A stretch of DNA of 53,248 nt from Ancylobacter novellus (GCA_003241485.1 QFQD01000066.1:1-53248); one strand, 5' to 3'; shown: positions 17,145 to 24,995, numbered from the stretch's first letter. The notes: a model not told the origin generated them from the letters alone. Program-made: numbers and translations.

Positions 17145-18167
17145 ATGGCCGTTCCGCGTCTCGCCATCACCATGGGCGATCCCGCCGGCATCGGGCCGGA
17201 GATCATCGTCAAGGCCGCTGCGCGGCTGGCGCCGCGCCTGGCGGCGGGCGAACTGTCGCTCGTCGTCATTGGCAGCGTGCCGGCCCTTCGGGCGGCGGAG
17301 GCCCTGCTTGCGGCGGCGCCGATGGCCGAGGTCGCCGATCTCGCGCAGCCCTTTTCCCTCGGCATCGTGGAGGCCGGCCCCGCGCGCGAGCCGATCCGCC
17401 CCGGCCAGATGAGCGCGGAAGGCGGGCGGCTGGCCTATCGCGCCATTGCGCGGGCGGTCGGGTTCGCCCAGTCCGGCGCGGTTGCCGGCATCGTCACCGC
17501 GCCGCTGAACAAGGAAGCGCTCAACCTCGCCGGCTACGCCTATTCCGGCCATACCGACATGCTCGCCGACCTGACCGGGGCACGCGATTCCGTGATGATG
17601 CTGGCGCATGGCGATTTCCGCGTCAGCCACCTCTCGACCCATGTGGCGCTGGCGGATGTTCCCTCCAAGCTCACGCCCGCGCGTCTGCGCCGCGTCATCG
17701 ACCTGACGGCGGAGGGGCTGCGTTCGCTCGGAATCGCGCATCCGCGCATCGGCGTCGCGGCGCTCAACCCGCATGCCGGCGAGGGCGGCATCTTCGGGCG
17801 CGAGGACATCGACGTGACCGCCCCGCTGGTCGCCAGCTATGAGGGTTCGGACATCACGGTGATCGGCCCGGTGCCGGGCGACACCATTTTCGTCAAGCTG
17901 CGCGGGCGCAGCTACGACGCCGTGATCGCCATGTATCACGACCAGGGCCATGTGCCGGTGAAGCTGCTCGGCTTCGATGTCGATCCGGAAACCGGAAAAT
18001 GGAAGGCGCTTTCCGGGGTGAACATCACCCTCGGCCTGCCCATCATCCGCACCTCGGTCGATCACGGCACGGCGTTCGACATTGCCGGCAAGGGCATCGC
18101 CAATGAGGAGAGCCTCATCGAGGCGGTCGATGTCGCGCTGCAGCTCGCCCGCCATCGCACGAACTGA
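17145..18167 (+). CDS. pdxA2: PdxA-family 4-phospho-hydroxyacid dehydrogenase (PdxA2-like)
   Basis: A 340-aa member of the 4-hydroxythreonine-4-phosphate dehydrogenase family. It has ITMGDPAGIGPEI near the N-terminus, GHTDMLADLTG with metal-site His, and YHDQGHVPVKLL with the later LPIIRTSVDHGTAFDIAG. In vitamin B6 synthesis PdxA oxidises 4-phosphohydroxythreonine; the PdxA2 branch next to DUF1537 kinases oxidatively decarboxylates threonate-4-phosphate to DHAP. The kinase neighbour favours the second role. ATG 17145 is chosen for its AAAGGA site 8 bases upstream; ATGs at 17136 and 17115 are in frame. It lies 69 bp after the kinase gene. Confidence 0.9.
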   Translation: MAVPRLAITMGDPAGIGPEIIVKAAARLAPRLAAGELSLVVIGSVPALRAAEALLAAAPMAEVADLAQPFSLGIVEAGPAREPIRPGQMSAEGGRLAYRAIARAVGFAQSGAVAGIVTAPLNKEALNLAGYAYSGHTDMLADLTGARDSVMMLAHGDFRVSHLSTHVALADVPSKLTPARLRRVIDLTAEGLRSLGIAHPRIGVAALNPHAGEGGIFGREDIDVTAPLVASYEGSDITVIGPVPGDTIFVKLRGRSYDAVIAMYHDQGHVPVKLLGFDVDPETGKWKALSGVNITLGLPIIRTSVDHGTAFDIAGKGIANEESLIEAVDVALQLARHRTN

Positions 18168-18174
18168 GGCGCGC

Positions 18175-18202
18175 GGCCGGGAGCGGGGGCCGCTCTCCGG
18201 CC
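18175..18202. terminator. GC-rich hairpin between convergent pdxA2 and ybaB
   Basis: Arms GGCCGGGAGCGG and CCGCTC-T-CCGGCC pair over 12 bp with one bulge and a GGG loop, 8 bases past the pdxA2 stop. There is no T tract. It probably ends or stabilises the transcripts that converge here. Confidence 0.5.
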
Positions 18203-18253
18203 GGCTGGCCGAAGAGCGCGCTCATCGCCGCCGCGTGGCGGCGGGTGGTGGCG

Positions 18254-18543
18254 TCAGAACAGCTTCAGGCCCGGCGGGATCGGCAGGCCGGCGGTCAGCG
18301 CCTGCGTCTTTTCCTGGATCAGCCGGTCGCCCTTGGCGCGCGCTTCCGCATGGGCGGCGACGATCAGGTCTTCCAGGGGTCGATGCGGATCGCCTTCAGC
18401 GTGCCCTTGGCGGAGAGGCGCACGGTAACGAGCCCGCCGCCGGCGGCGCCGTCCACCTCGGTCTCCTCCAGCTCGGCCTGCACCTGTTCCATGCGGGCCT
18501 GCATCTCCTTCACCTTGGACATCATGCCGAGAAGGTCTTTCAT
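18254..18543 (-). pseudogene. ybaB: YbaB/EbfC nucleoid-associated protein gene, internal deletion with frameshift
   Basis: From ATG 18543 the reading starts MKDLLGMMSKVKEMQARM and runs through GGGLVTVRLSAKGTLKAIRI DP as in YbaB, then hits a stop after 59 codons. The rest of the family sequence continues in another frame: LEDLIVAAHAEARAKGDRL and the C-terminus GLPIPPGLKLF ending at 18254. About 11 residues that normally lie between IDP and LEDL are absent, and the remaining length (290 bp) is one base short of a multiple of three. A 34-bp deletion, or a 33-bp deletion plus a base lost in the CCCC run at the junction, explains both. The family binds DNA and is classically encoded as dnaX-ybaB-recR. 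It lies 12 bp after dnaX; no recR follows here. A sequencing error could account for the single base but not for the missing 11 codons. Confidence 0.85.
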
Positions 18544-18555
18544 GCGGGGCTCCCT

Positions 18556-20487
18556 TTAGAATTCGCGCGCGGCCATCATCTCATAGTCGTCCAGCGAGGC
18601 GGCGGGCGGGCCGTCATCGGCGGCTTGCGTGCGCACATCGACCACCGACGCGCCGGGGAAACGCGCCAGCACGGCGGCGACAAGCGGGTCGGCGCGCACA
18701 TCGGTCAGCAGGTTCTCGCGGGCGGATCTGGCCTGTTCAGCCAGCGTCGCCTCGCCTTCCTCGCGCGAGAGCACGACGAGCCAGCGCTTGCCGGTCCAGT
18801 CGGATATCTTCAGCTGCAATTCCTGCAGCAGGTTCGGCGAACCGCCGGGCGCCAGCGCCAGTTCCAGCTTGCCGTCCTCGAAGGCGACGGGGCGGACATG
18901 GTTCTCCAGCGCGAATTTCAGCTTCAGGTCGCGCTTCTGCGCCGCCAGCGCGACGAGTTCACCGAGATTGCCGAGCACGAGGCCGGGTGCCTCTTCCGGC
19001 CGGGCGGCAGGGCTCGCGGCGGGGCGCGGATTGCCGCGCGCGGCGACGGACAGATGGCTCGCCGCCTGCGGCGCGGCGCTCGGGGCATAGGCCGGCGCGC
19101 TGAAGCTGCGCGGCGCGGTGGCCGCCATGGCCGAACCGCCGCCGCCGCCACCTGAGCCGCCGCCGCCCGAGGGGGCGGGTCGCGCGGCCGGCTCGTCGCC
19201 CGCGCCCTCGCGCAGGCGGCGCAGCGCCTCGTCCGGGGTGGGTAGGTCGCTGGCATAGGCGAGGCGCACCAGCACCATCTCCGCCGCCTGCATCGGCTTG
19301 GCCGCCTGCTGCACCTCGGCGAGGCCCTTGGTCAGCATCTGCCAGGCGCGCGAGAGCACCCGCATGGAGAGCTTCCCGGCGAAATCTCGCCCGCGAATCC
19401 GCTCCGCCTCGACCAGCGCCGGGTCGTCCGCCGTCTCCGGGATGATCTTCAGCTTGGTGACGAGATGGGTGAACTCGGCGAGATCGGTGATGACCACCGC
19501 CGGGTCGGCGCCGCTGTCATATTGCTCGCGCAGCTCGGTCAGCGCCTGGCCGATATCGCCCTTCATCAGCGCCTCGAACAGGTCGATCACCCGCCCGCGA
19601 TCGGCGAGGCCGAGCAGCGCGCGCACCTGCTCGCCATGCACCGTGCTGCCGGAGGCGTGCCCGCCGGAATGGGCGATCGCCTGATCGAGCAGCGAGAGCG
19701 CGTCGCGCACCGAGCCTTCCGCCGCGCGGGCGACCAGGCTCAGCGCCTCCACATCAATGCCGACGCCTTCCGCCTCGCAGATTCCGCGCAGGTGCCGCGC
19801 CATGGTGCCGGCATCGACGCGCCGCAGATCGAAGCGCTGCGTGCGCGAGAGCACGGTGACGGGGACTTTTCGGATTTCCGTGGTGGCGAAGATGAACTTC
19901 ACATGCTCGGGCGGCTCTTCCAGCGTCTTCAGCAGGCCGTTGAAGGCCGCCGTGGAGAGCATGTGCACTTCGTCGATGATGAACACCTTGTAGCGCGCCA
20001 GCACCGGCTTGTAGCGCGCCGCCTCGATGATCTCGCGTATGTCGCCGATGCCGGTGTTGGACGCGGCGTCCATCTCCTGCACGTCGACATGGCGGCTTTC
20101 GATGATGTCCTTGCAGTGGCGGCCGAGCGCCGGCATGTCGAGCGTCGGCGCGCCGCCACCCGCCGGGCCATCGGCCGGCTCGTAGTTCAGCGCGCGGGCG
20201 AGGATGCGGGCGGTGGTGGTCTTGCCGACGCCGCGCACGCCCGTGAGGATATAGGCCTGCGCGATCCGCCCGGAGGAGAAGGCGTTCTTCAGCGTGCGCA
20301 CCATCGCTTCCTGGCCGATCAGGTCGACGAAGGTCTGCGGACGGTATTTTCGCGCCAGCACGCGATAGGGCGTCGGCGCCGCGCGCAGGGAGGTGCCGGT
20401 TCCCGTGCCGAGGTCGAAGCCGGGCGTGTCGTCAGGCGCCGCCTCTAGCGACGACAGGGTCGGGTGATCGGGGTGATCCGCGCTCAT
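18556..20487 (-). CDS. dnaX: DNA polymerase III subunit gamma/tau
   Basis: A 643-aa clamp-loader ATPase. After a 40-residue N-terminal extension, the AAA+ core begins YRVLARKYRPQTFVDLIGQE, with Walker A GVRGVGKTT (83-91), Walker B IDEVH (171-175) and sensor ATTEIRKVP. The three-Cys/Cys zinc module found after Walker A in E. coli DnaX is missing; only Cys125 remains in that stretch. A Gly/Ser-rich linker (GGGGSGGGGGGS, about 445-456) precedes the tau-specific C-terminal region. It loads the beta clamp at replication forks. It is followed after 12 bp by the broken ybaB and preceded by the SRP RNA gene. Confidence 0.95.
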   Translation of the reverse strand: MSADHPDHPTLSSLEAAPDDTPGFDLGTGTGTSLRAAPTPYRVLARKYRPQTFVDLIGQEAMVRTLKNAFSSGRIAQAYILTGVRGVGKTTTARILARALNYEPADGPAGGGAPTLDMPALGRHCKDIIESRHVDVQEMDAASNTGIGDIREIIEAARYKPVLARYKVFIIDEVHMLSTAAFNGLLKTLEEPPEHVKFIFATTEIRKVPVTVLSRTQRFDLRRVDAGTMARHLRGICEAEGVGIDVEALSLVARAAEGSVRDALSLLDQAIAHSGGHASGSTVHGEQVRALLGLADRGRVIDLFEALMKGDIGQALTELREQYDSGADPAVVITDLAEFTHLVTKLKIIPETADDPALVEAERIRGRDFAGKLSMRVLSRAWQMLTKGLAEVQQAAKPMQAAEMVLVRLAYASDLPTPDEALRRLREGAGDEPAARPAPSGGGGSGGGGGGSAMAATAPRSFSAPAYAPSAAPQAASHLSVAARGNPRPAASPAARPEEAPGLVLGNLGELVALAAQKRDLKLKFALENHVRPVAFEDGKLELALAPGGSPNLLQELQLKISDWTGKRWLVVLSREEGEATLAEQARSARENLLTDVRADPLVAAVLARFPGASVVDVRTQAADDGPPAASLDDYEMMAAREF

Positions 20488-20651
20488 GGCCCCTTCATAG
20501 CATCGCCGGGCGGGCGAAGGGCAACGCCGCGATGACGCGCGCGGGGAAAAATCCGGGGAAGGCCGCGCGGCGCCGCGCGGGAAAAGGCGAAGCGCTCACC
20601 GCGCCCGCGCAAGGGAGCCGCCGGTCGGCAGGCTCATGGCCGCGAAGAAGG

Positions 20652-20750
20652 GTGGGAGGCTGACATGCGACCCGAGACGGGCTCGTTGGGGCTGCTTCCT
20701 TCCGGACCTGACCCGGTTGGCGAGTGGCTCGTCCACCGCCAACCTCCCGG
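20652..20750 (-). ncRNA. ffs: Signal recognition particle RNA (small 4.5S type)
   Basis: On the minus strand the invariant SRP apical domain GGTCAGGTCCGGAAGGAAGC is present, flanked by pairing arms (GTTGGCG... / ...CGCCAAC in the 5' half, GGGAGG near the 5' end with CCTCCC near the 3' end). The roughly 99-nt length is the usual alphaproteobacterial form. The RNA binds Ffh for cotranslational membrane targeting. Its position upstream of dnaX is common in Rhizobiales. Ends are accurate to a few bases; the 5' end is set from the promoter. Confidence 0.95.
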
Positions 20751-20754
20751 CGCC

Positions 20755-20783
20755 TATATCGGGCAGATGGGGATGGGATGCAA
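20755..20783 (-). promoter_or_regulatory. Sigma-70 promoter of the SRP RNA gene
   Basis: TTGCAT (20783-20778) and GATATA (20760-20755) on the minus strand with a 17-bp spacer. The predicted start, about 20748, falls at the GGGAGG that begins the RNA helix. The 208-aa accessory gene ends 8 bases upstream of the -35. Confidence 0.7.
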
Positions 20784-20790
20784 GGGGGAG

Positions 20791-21417
20791 CTACGGCTTC
20801 ATCTTGAAGTTTCGCGTAGTGCGAGCCGTCCGACGTGATTTGCTTGCGTGTCTTTTTTCTTCGTTATCTTTCTTTATTTCTTCACTAGCTACAATATTAC
20901 CAAATTCGTCAATGTCATCAATATCGAGAGCGTTAACTTCATTGGCGCGAACCATCAATGCCTGCCATTTCTTCTCTTGGATTTTTTTATCGAGATAAGC
21001 GCGTTTGATTATATGATAAGGATTAAAAAAGGCGACATAAGATAAGTCTCCAAGAGGTCCTGGTTGGATAGATATAAATCCGAGGCCCTCTAAGCGTCTA
21101 ACGCGATCTTTCCATGTTCTTAGAGCGCGCTGACCTTCAAATCCGGCATGAAATGCCATCTCCTCTGGTCTATTTAAAATAAGGAAGCTCTCTTCAATTC
21201 GAATCCTAGACCACATTTCGAGATAGGTTTGGCCTACGGGGAAGCCCTTTCCGGAAAGGTCATCCATAATGCTCATTATGAGTGGCATGAGTCTAGGGAT
21301 GGCTACCCAGCCGTCATTGTCCATGCTCCATAGCATCTGGTTCGTCAGGTCAGGCCAAAGCTTCCGCCGAGTGTCCAACTGACGCTGTAGAATGGTTCGG
21401 GCGGTATTCCTGGCCAT
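20791..21417 (-). CDS. Hypothetical protein with winged-helix-like segment, probable accessory gene
   Basis: A 208-aa protein that I cannot name. The middle (about 100-145: GFEGQRALRTWKDRVRRLEG, then LGFISIQPGPLGDLSYV and FNPYHIIKRAYL) has the helix-helix-wing layout of a winged HTH. The N-terminus (KLWPDLTNQMLW, IPRLMPLIMSIMDDLSGKG) is well conserved in flavour, and the C-terminus is charged and Lys/Arg-rich. Base composition is much more AT-rich than the flanks (long A/T runs at 20850-20990), indicating transfer. The gene lies immediately upstream of the ffs promoter and next to degenerate direct repeats. A replication-initiation or DNA-binding role is possible but unproven. Confidence 0.75.
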   Translation of the reverse strand: MARNTARTILQRQLDTRRKLWPDLTNQMLWSMDNDGWVAIPRLMPLIMSIMDDLSGKGFPVGQTYLEMWSRIRIEESFLILNRPEEMAFHAGFEGQRALRTWKDRVRRLEGLGFISIQPGPLGDLSYVAFFNPYHIIKRAYLDKKIQEKKWQALMVRANEVNALDIDDIDEFGNIVASEEIKKDNEEKRHASKSRRTARTTRNFKMKP

Positions 21418-21918
21418 ACAGTGCCTCTAGAAGGAATGGGCGGGCTCGGGATTGGATCTCCGAGCCCTTCGCTATCGATCCCAGTCCCTGATACCGCGGA
21501 ATCAAAGGGCTTCAAGGTTCGGCCGAGTGTGGACCTGCGGCTAGCTCTCGGGGGCCTTCACGATGGCTGAGACTATGGGCGCATCCATCCAGAAAGTCGA
21601 CTGCGTAGTTCGGGCAAATTCGGCGTAACATGTCCTGATACGAGTCCATCTCCCGAATCAAGTTGGTCTAAAAAGGCCATTTTGATATCTCAGGTGGTTT
21701 ATAAAAGTCCATTTTTTGCCGTAACGGTTTAAGGATATTCTCGTTTTACGTCTCGCGGTATCACGGTTTCAGCGTGTTGCGGTATCGCTGATGTCGCGGT
21801 GTTGAGGGGAGCTACGAGGGGGATCGCCAGTTCCGCAACTCGGCCTTCATTCATCTGGCGTTCGGTAAGTTACAGTTCGCCAGTTGGCGACAACGCAGGA
21901 ATTATCGGCGTGTCCGTC
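21418..21918. other. Non-coding part of the accessory patch
   Basis: No convincing gene in 501 bp. It holds an 8-bp perfect hairpin (GGGCTCGG 21442-21449 / CCGAGCCC 21460-21467) in the leader of the 208-aa gene, an AT-rich tract (21655-21750) and the direct repeats listed separately. Composition differs from the GC-rich flanks. Confidence 0.6.
21724..21806. repeat. Degenerate iteron-like direct repeats
   Basis: GCGGTATC occurs at 21755 and 21779, with GCGGTGTT at 21796; ACGGTTT occurs at 21724 and within the first interval. Spacing is 24 and 17 bp, so they are not exact tandem repeats. They flank an AT-rich tract beside a possible DNA-binding gene, a layout seen at plasmid origins, but they could be chance. 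Confidence 0.35.
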
Positions 21919-22173
21919 TCACTCCCAACCTGCTTCCCGGTCATAACACTCGACCGTCGCCTCGGCCTGGAAGATATTCCGCAGCCCGCCGTCGCCCTCG
22001 CCGGCGACGACCAGCAGCTTGTCTGAATCCGGGTATTCGCCGACATCGACCTCGGACAGGGTCGATAGCGCGAGGGTGCGCAGCTCGCGCGGGCCGGTGT
22101 TGACGATCTGGTGCGCCCCGCCGCTGCCCCACCCACCTTGCGCCGGTCGCGTCCGCTTCCCTAATGTGATCAC
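21919..22173 (-). pseudogene. Truncated cupin-domain protein (C-terminal part only)
   Basis: The minus-strand reading from about 22125 to the stop at 21919 gives GGAHQIVNTGPRELRTLALS, then EVDVGEYPDSDKLLVVAGE and a short tail. This is the second half of a small cupin (the HQIVNTG strand and the EYPDS segment). The N-terminal half, with the first metal-binding motif, is missing: upstream lies low-complexity reading and then the GNAT promoter. Without motif 1 the barrel cannot be complete. It is best read as a remnant left by the rearrangement that also placed the adjacent AT-rich patch. Confidence 0.65.
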
Positions 22174-22176
22174 ATT
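22163..22176. promoter_or_regulatory. Perfect 14-bp palindrome upstream of the GNAT gene
   Basis: AATGTGATCACATT is fully self-complementary and lies 29 bases before the GNAT start. It resembles a compact operator core. The regulator is unknown. Confidence 0.45.
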
Positions 22177-22205
22177 GCGGATCGGCGCAAAGAGGGGACA
22201 TCGCG

Positions 22206-22691
22206 ATGACGGATGGGAGCGGGTTCACCTTGCGCCCGGCGCGGCCGGGGGATGGGGCGGCGGTGTTCAGCGTTACGCATGAATCGGTGCGCGGGCTGGC
22301 GCGCGGCGCCTATTCGCCCGAGCAGATCGAGGGCTGGATGGGCGCGCGCACGCCCGCCTTCTATGAGGGGCTGATCGCCCAGGGGCGCATGGTGGTGGCC
22401 GAGCGGAAGGGCGTGGTTGTCGGCTTCGTCGATGCCGAACCCGGCGAGGTGACGCGGCTGTTCCTGTTGCCGCAAGTGGCGGGCGCCGGGCTCGGCCGGC
22501 GGCTGCTTGAGGTCGGGATCGCCGCGGCGCAGGCGGGCCATGACGGGCCAATCCGGCTGGAATCGACCTGCAATGCCGAGGGGTTCTACCGCCGCCACGG
22601 CTTCGTGACGGTCGGGCTCGGCCATTTCTCGCATGGGCTCGGCGGCGAGCCGATCGAGATCGTGCGGATGGAACTGCGCGCGGCCGGCTGA
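22206..22691 (+). CDS. GNAT-family N-acetyltransferase
   Basis: A 161-aa single-domain acetyltransferase. It begins FTLRPARPGDGAAVFSV and contains the acetyl-CoA-binding motif A region VTRLFLLPQVAGAGLGRRLL (about 77-96), followed by the motif B segment NAEGFYRRHGF. The family transfers an acetyl group from acetyl-CoA to an amine of a small molecule or protein N-terminus. A GAGGGG site precedes the ATG by about 8 bases. It converges with the pip gene, whose stop lies 19 bp away. The acceptor substrate is unknown. Confidence 0.88.
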   Translation: MTDGSGFTLRPARPGDGAAVFSVTHESVRGLARGAYSPEQIEGWMGARTPAFYEGLIAQGRMVVAERKGVVVGFVDAEPGEVTRLFLLPQVAGAGLGRRLLEVGIAAAQAGHDGPIRLESTCNAEGFYRRHGFVTVGLGHFSHGLGGEPIEIVRMELRAAG

Positions 22692-22709
22692 CGACCGCGC
22701 GCGGCAGGG

Positions 22710-23663
22710 TCAGCCGGCGAACTTGTCGGTCGCGCGGATCAGCCGGTCGAGAATGCCCGGTTCCCAATAGGCGTGGCCGGCGCCCTCGATGATGTGGAAC
22801 TCCGCCTCGGGCCACGCCTTGTGCAGCTCCCACGCATAGCGCGCGGGGCAGGGCATGTCGTAGCGGCCATGCACGATGACGCCGGGAATGCCCGTCAGAA
22901 GGTGGGCGTTGTCGAGCAGCTGGCGTTCCTTCAGCCAGCTGTCGTGGAAGAAATAGTGGTTCTCGATGCGCGCGAAGGCCAGCGCATAGGTGCCCTCGTA
23001 ATAGGGGGCGATGACGGCGGGGTCGGGCAACAATGTGATGGTTTCGCCTTCCCAGATCGTCCAGGCCTTGGCCGCCTCGATCTTCACCGCCTCGTCCTCG
23101 CCGGTGAGCAGCGCGCGATAGGCGCTCACCGGATCGGCGCGCTGCTCGGGCGTCTTGAGCGGGGCGAGGAAGCGCTCGAACTTCTCGGGAAACATCTGCG
23201 AGACGCCGAAGCGGTAGTACCAGTCCAGCTCGGCGCGGGTGACGGTGTAGATGCCGCGCAGGATGAGCTCGCTCACGCGCTCGGTATGGGTCTGCGCATA
23301 GGCCAGCGCCAGCGTCGAGCCCCAGGAGCCGCCGAACACCTGCCACTTCTGGAAGCCGAACGTCTCGCGCAGCCGCTCGATGTCGGCGACGAGGTGCCAG
23401 GTCGTGTTGTTGGTGAGATCGGCATAGGGGGTCGAGCGGCCGCAGCCGCGCTGGTCGAACAGGATCACCTCGTAGCGCGCGGGATCGAACAGCCGGCGAT
23501 TGTTCGGCGTGATGCCTGCGCCGGGCCCGCCATGCAGGTACACGACCGGCTTCGCCCCCTTCGTCCCCACGCGCTCGTAATAGATCGAGTGCCCGTCGCC
23601 GACATCGAGCATTCCGCTCTCGAAGGGTTCGATGGCGGGGTAGAGGGTGCGCAGTTCCGTCAT
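22710..23663 (-). CDS. pip: Prolyl aminopeptidase
   Basis: A 317-aa alpha/beta hydrolase of peptidase family S33. It has the oxyanion HGGPGAG (about 43-49), FDQRGCGRS (about 71-79), nucleophile elbow GGSWGSTLALAYA (Ser about 112) and a late Asp/His pair around HGRYDMPCP and EGAGHAYWEP. It removes N-terminal proline from peptides in the cytoplasm. The start is ATG 23663 (MTELRTLYPAIEPF), matching the usual length; the longer upstream reading is not homologous. Confidence 0.95.
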   Translation of the reverse strand: MTELRTLYPAIEPFESGMLDVGDGHSIYYERVGTKGAKPVVYLHGGPGAGITPNNRRLFDPARYEVILFDQRGCGRSTPYADLTNNTTWHLVADIERLRETFGFQKWQVFGGSWGSTLALAYAQTHTERVSELILRGIYTVTRAELDWYYRFGVSQMFPEKFERFLAPLKTPEQRADPVSAYRALLTGEDEAVKIEAAKAWTIWEGETITLLPDPAVIAPYYEGTYALAFARIENHYFFHDSWLKERQLLDNAHLLTGIPGVIVHGRYDMPCPARYAWELHKAWPEAEFHIIEGAGHAYWEPGILDRLIRATDKFAG

Positions 23664-23786
23664 GGCGGGGCCTTGGAGGTGGTGGAGGGGCTGGCGGCGC
23701 GGCGGCCGACTCAGACGCGAGGCCCTATTTAACGCCAGTTGAGGTGAAGGGCACGGCCTGCGTGCGCGCCCGGCACGGCCGCCCAT

Positions 23787-24995
23787 TCAGTGGCTGTGGG
23801 TGCCGCGCAGGCTGGGCAGGAACCAGGCCAGCAGCCCGACGGCGGGGAGGAAGGCGCAGGCCTCATAGACCGCGTCGATGCCGTAATGGTCCGCCAGCAC
23901 GCCGAGCGCCGCCGCCGCAAGGCCCCCGAGCCCGAAGACGAGGCCATAGAAGAAGCCGCCGATCAGCCCCACCCGGTTCGGCAGCAGGTCGATGGCATAG
24001 ACGAGAATGGCGGCGAAGGCGCTCGACATGATCAGGTTGATGACGATGGTCAACGCCCCGGTCCAGAACAGGCCGACATGCGGCAGGGCGAGCGTGAAGG
24101 GCAGCGCGCCGAGGATCGAGAACCAGATGATCTTGTTGCGCCCGATGCGGTCGCCGAGCATGCCGCCGAACAGCACGCCCGCCGCCGAGGAGACCAGGAA
24201 CAGGAACAGCATGAGCTGCGAGGCCTGCACCGACACGTCGAAACGCTCGATCAGGTAGAAGGTGTAGAAGGAGGAGAAGCTCGCGGTGTAGGCGGTCTTC
24301 GAGCACAAGAGCACGATGAGGATGAACAGGGCGAAGGCGACGGCGCCGCGGCTGCGGGTCGGCCCGTCCGCCTGGGTTGCCGTGTGCGGTTTGCCCCCCG
24401 CCGCGCTCTGGGCGAGGGCGTGCTGGGCGGCGGTCCAGGCGAGAAGCGCCATGGCGACCAGCGCGACGGCCGAGAACCAGGCGAGGCTGCGCTGGCCGTT
24501 CGGCACCACGATGAAGGCGGCGAGCAGCGGCCCGATGGAGCCGCCCGCCTGGCCGCCGACCTGGAACAGCCCCTGCGCGAAGCCGTGCCGCCCGCCGGAG
24601 GCATGGCGCGCCATGCGCGTGGCTTCCGGGTGGAAGATGGAGGAGCCGATGCCGACGCAGGCCGCCGCCGCCAGCAGCAGCGGGTAGGTGCCGGCATAGG
24701 CGAGGCCGATCAGCCCGACCAGCGTGAAGCCCATGCCGACCGACATCGAATAGGGCATGGGATGGCGGTCGGTGGTCATGCCGATGAGCGGCTGCAGCAG
24801 CGAGGCGGAGAGCTGGAAGGCGAGGGTGATGATGCCGATCTGCGCGAAATCCAGCGCATAGGCCTGCTTGATCAGCGGATAGATCGCCGGGATCAGCGAC
24901 TGCATCATGTCGTTGAGAAAATGCGCGGCGCTGAGCGCGAAAAGCACGGGCATGGTGGCGCGGCGCACGAGGCCGGCCGGGGCACTGATGGACAT
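23787..24995 (-). CDS. MFS transporter, fosmidomycin-resistance (Fsr)-like
   Basis: A 402-aa transporter with 12 predicted membrane helices. The N-terminal AHFLNDMMQSLIPAIYPLIK is the hallmark of the Fsr group, and helix 4 has GSSIFHPEATRMAR. A cytoplasmic loop with KPHTATQADGPTRSR separates the two halves. Fsr-type proteins export fosmidomycin and probably other small molecules. The gene is monocistronic, 123 bp upstream of pip on the same strand. The natural substrate is not known. Confidence 0.88.
   Translation of the reverse strand: MSISAPAGLVRRATMPVLFALSAAHFLNDMMQSLIPAIYPLIKQAYALDFAQIGIITLAFQLSASLLQPLIGMTTDRHPMPYSMSVGMGFTLVGLIGLAYAGTYPLLLAAAACVGIGSSIFHPEATRMARHASGGRHGFAQGLFQVGGQAGGSIGPLLAAFIVVPNGQRSLAWFSAVALVAMALLAWTAAQHALAQSAAGGKPHTATQADGPTRSRGAVAFALFILIVLLCSKTAYTASFSSFYTFYLIERFDVSVQASQLMLFLFLVSSAAGVLFGGMLGDRIGRNKIIWFSILGALPFTLALPHVGLFWTGALTIVINLIMSSAFAAILVYAIDLLPNRVGLIGGFFYGLVFGLGGLAAAALGVLADHYGIDAVYEACAFLPAVGLLAWFLPSLRGTHSH

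Noticed and set aside
17145..18167. Vitamin B6 biosynthetic PdxA
   Set aside because: The family is the same, but coupling to a DUF1537 kinase and a DeoR regulator points to the catabolic PdxA2 role.
21799..22026. 75-codon plus-strand frame in the accessory patch
   Set aside because: It lies opposite the cupin remnant and its translation has no family resemblance.
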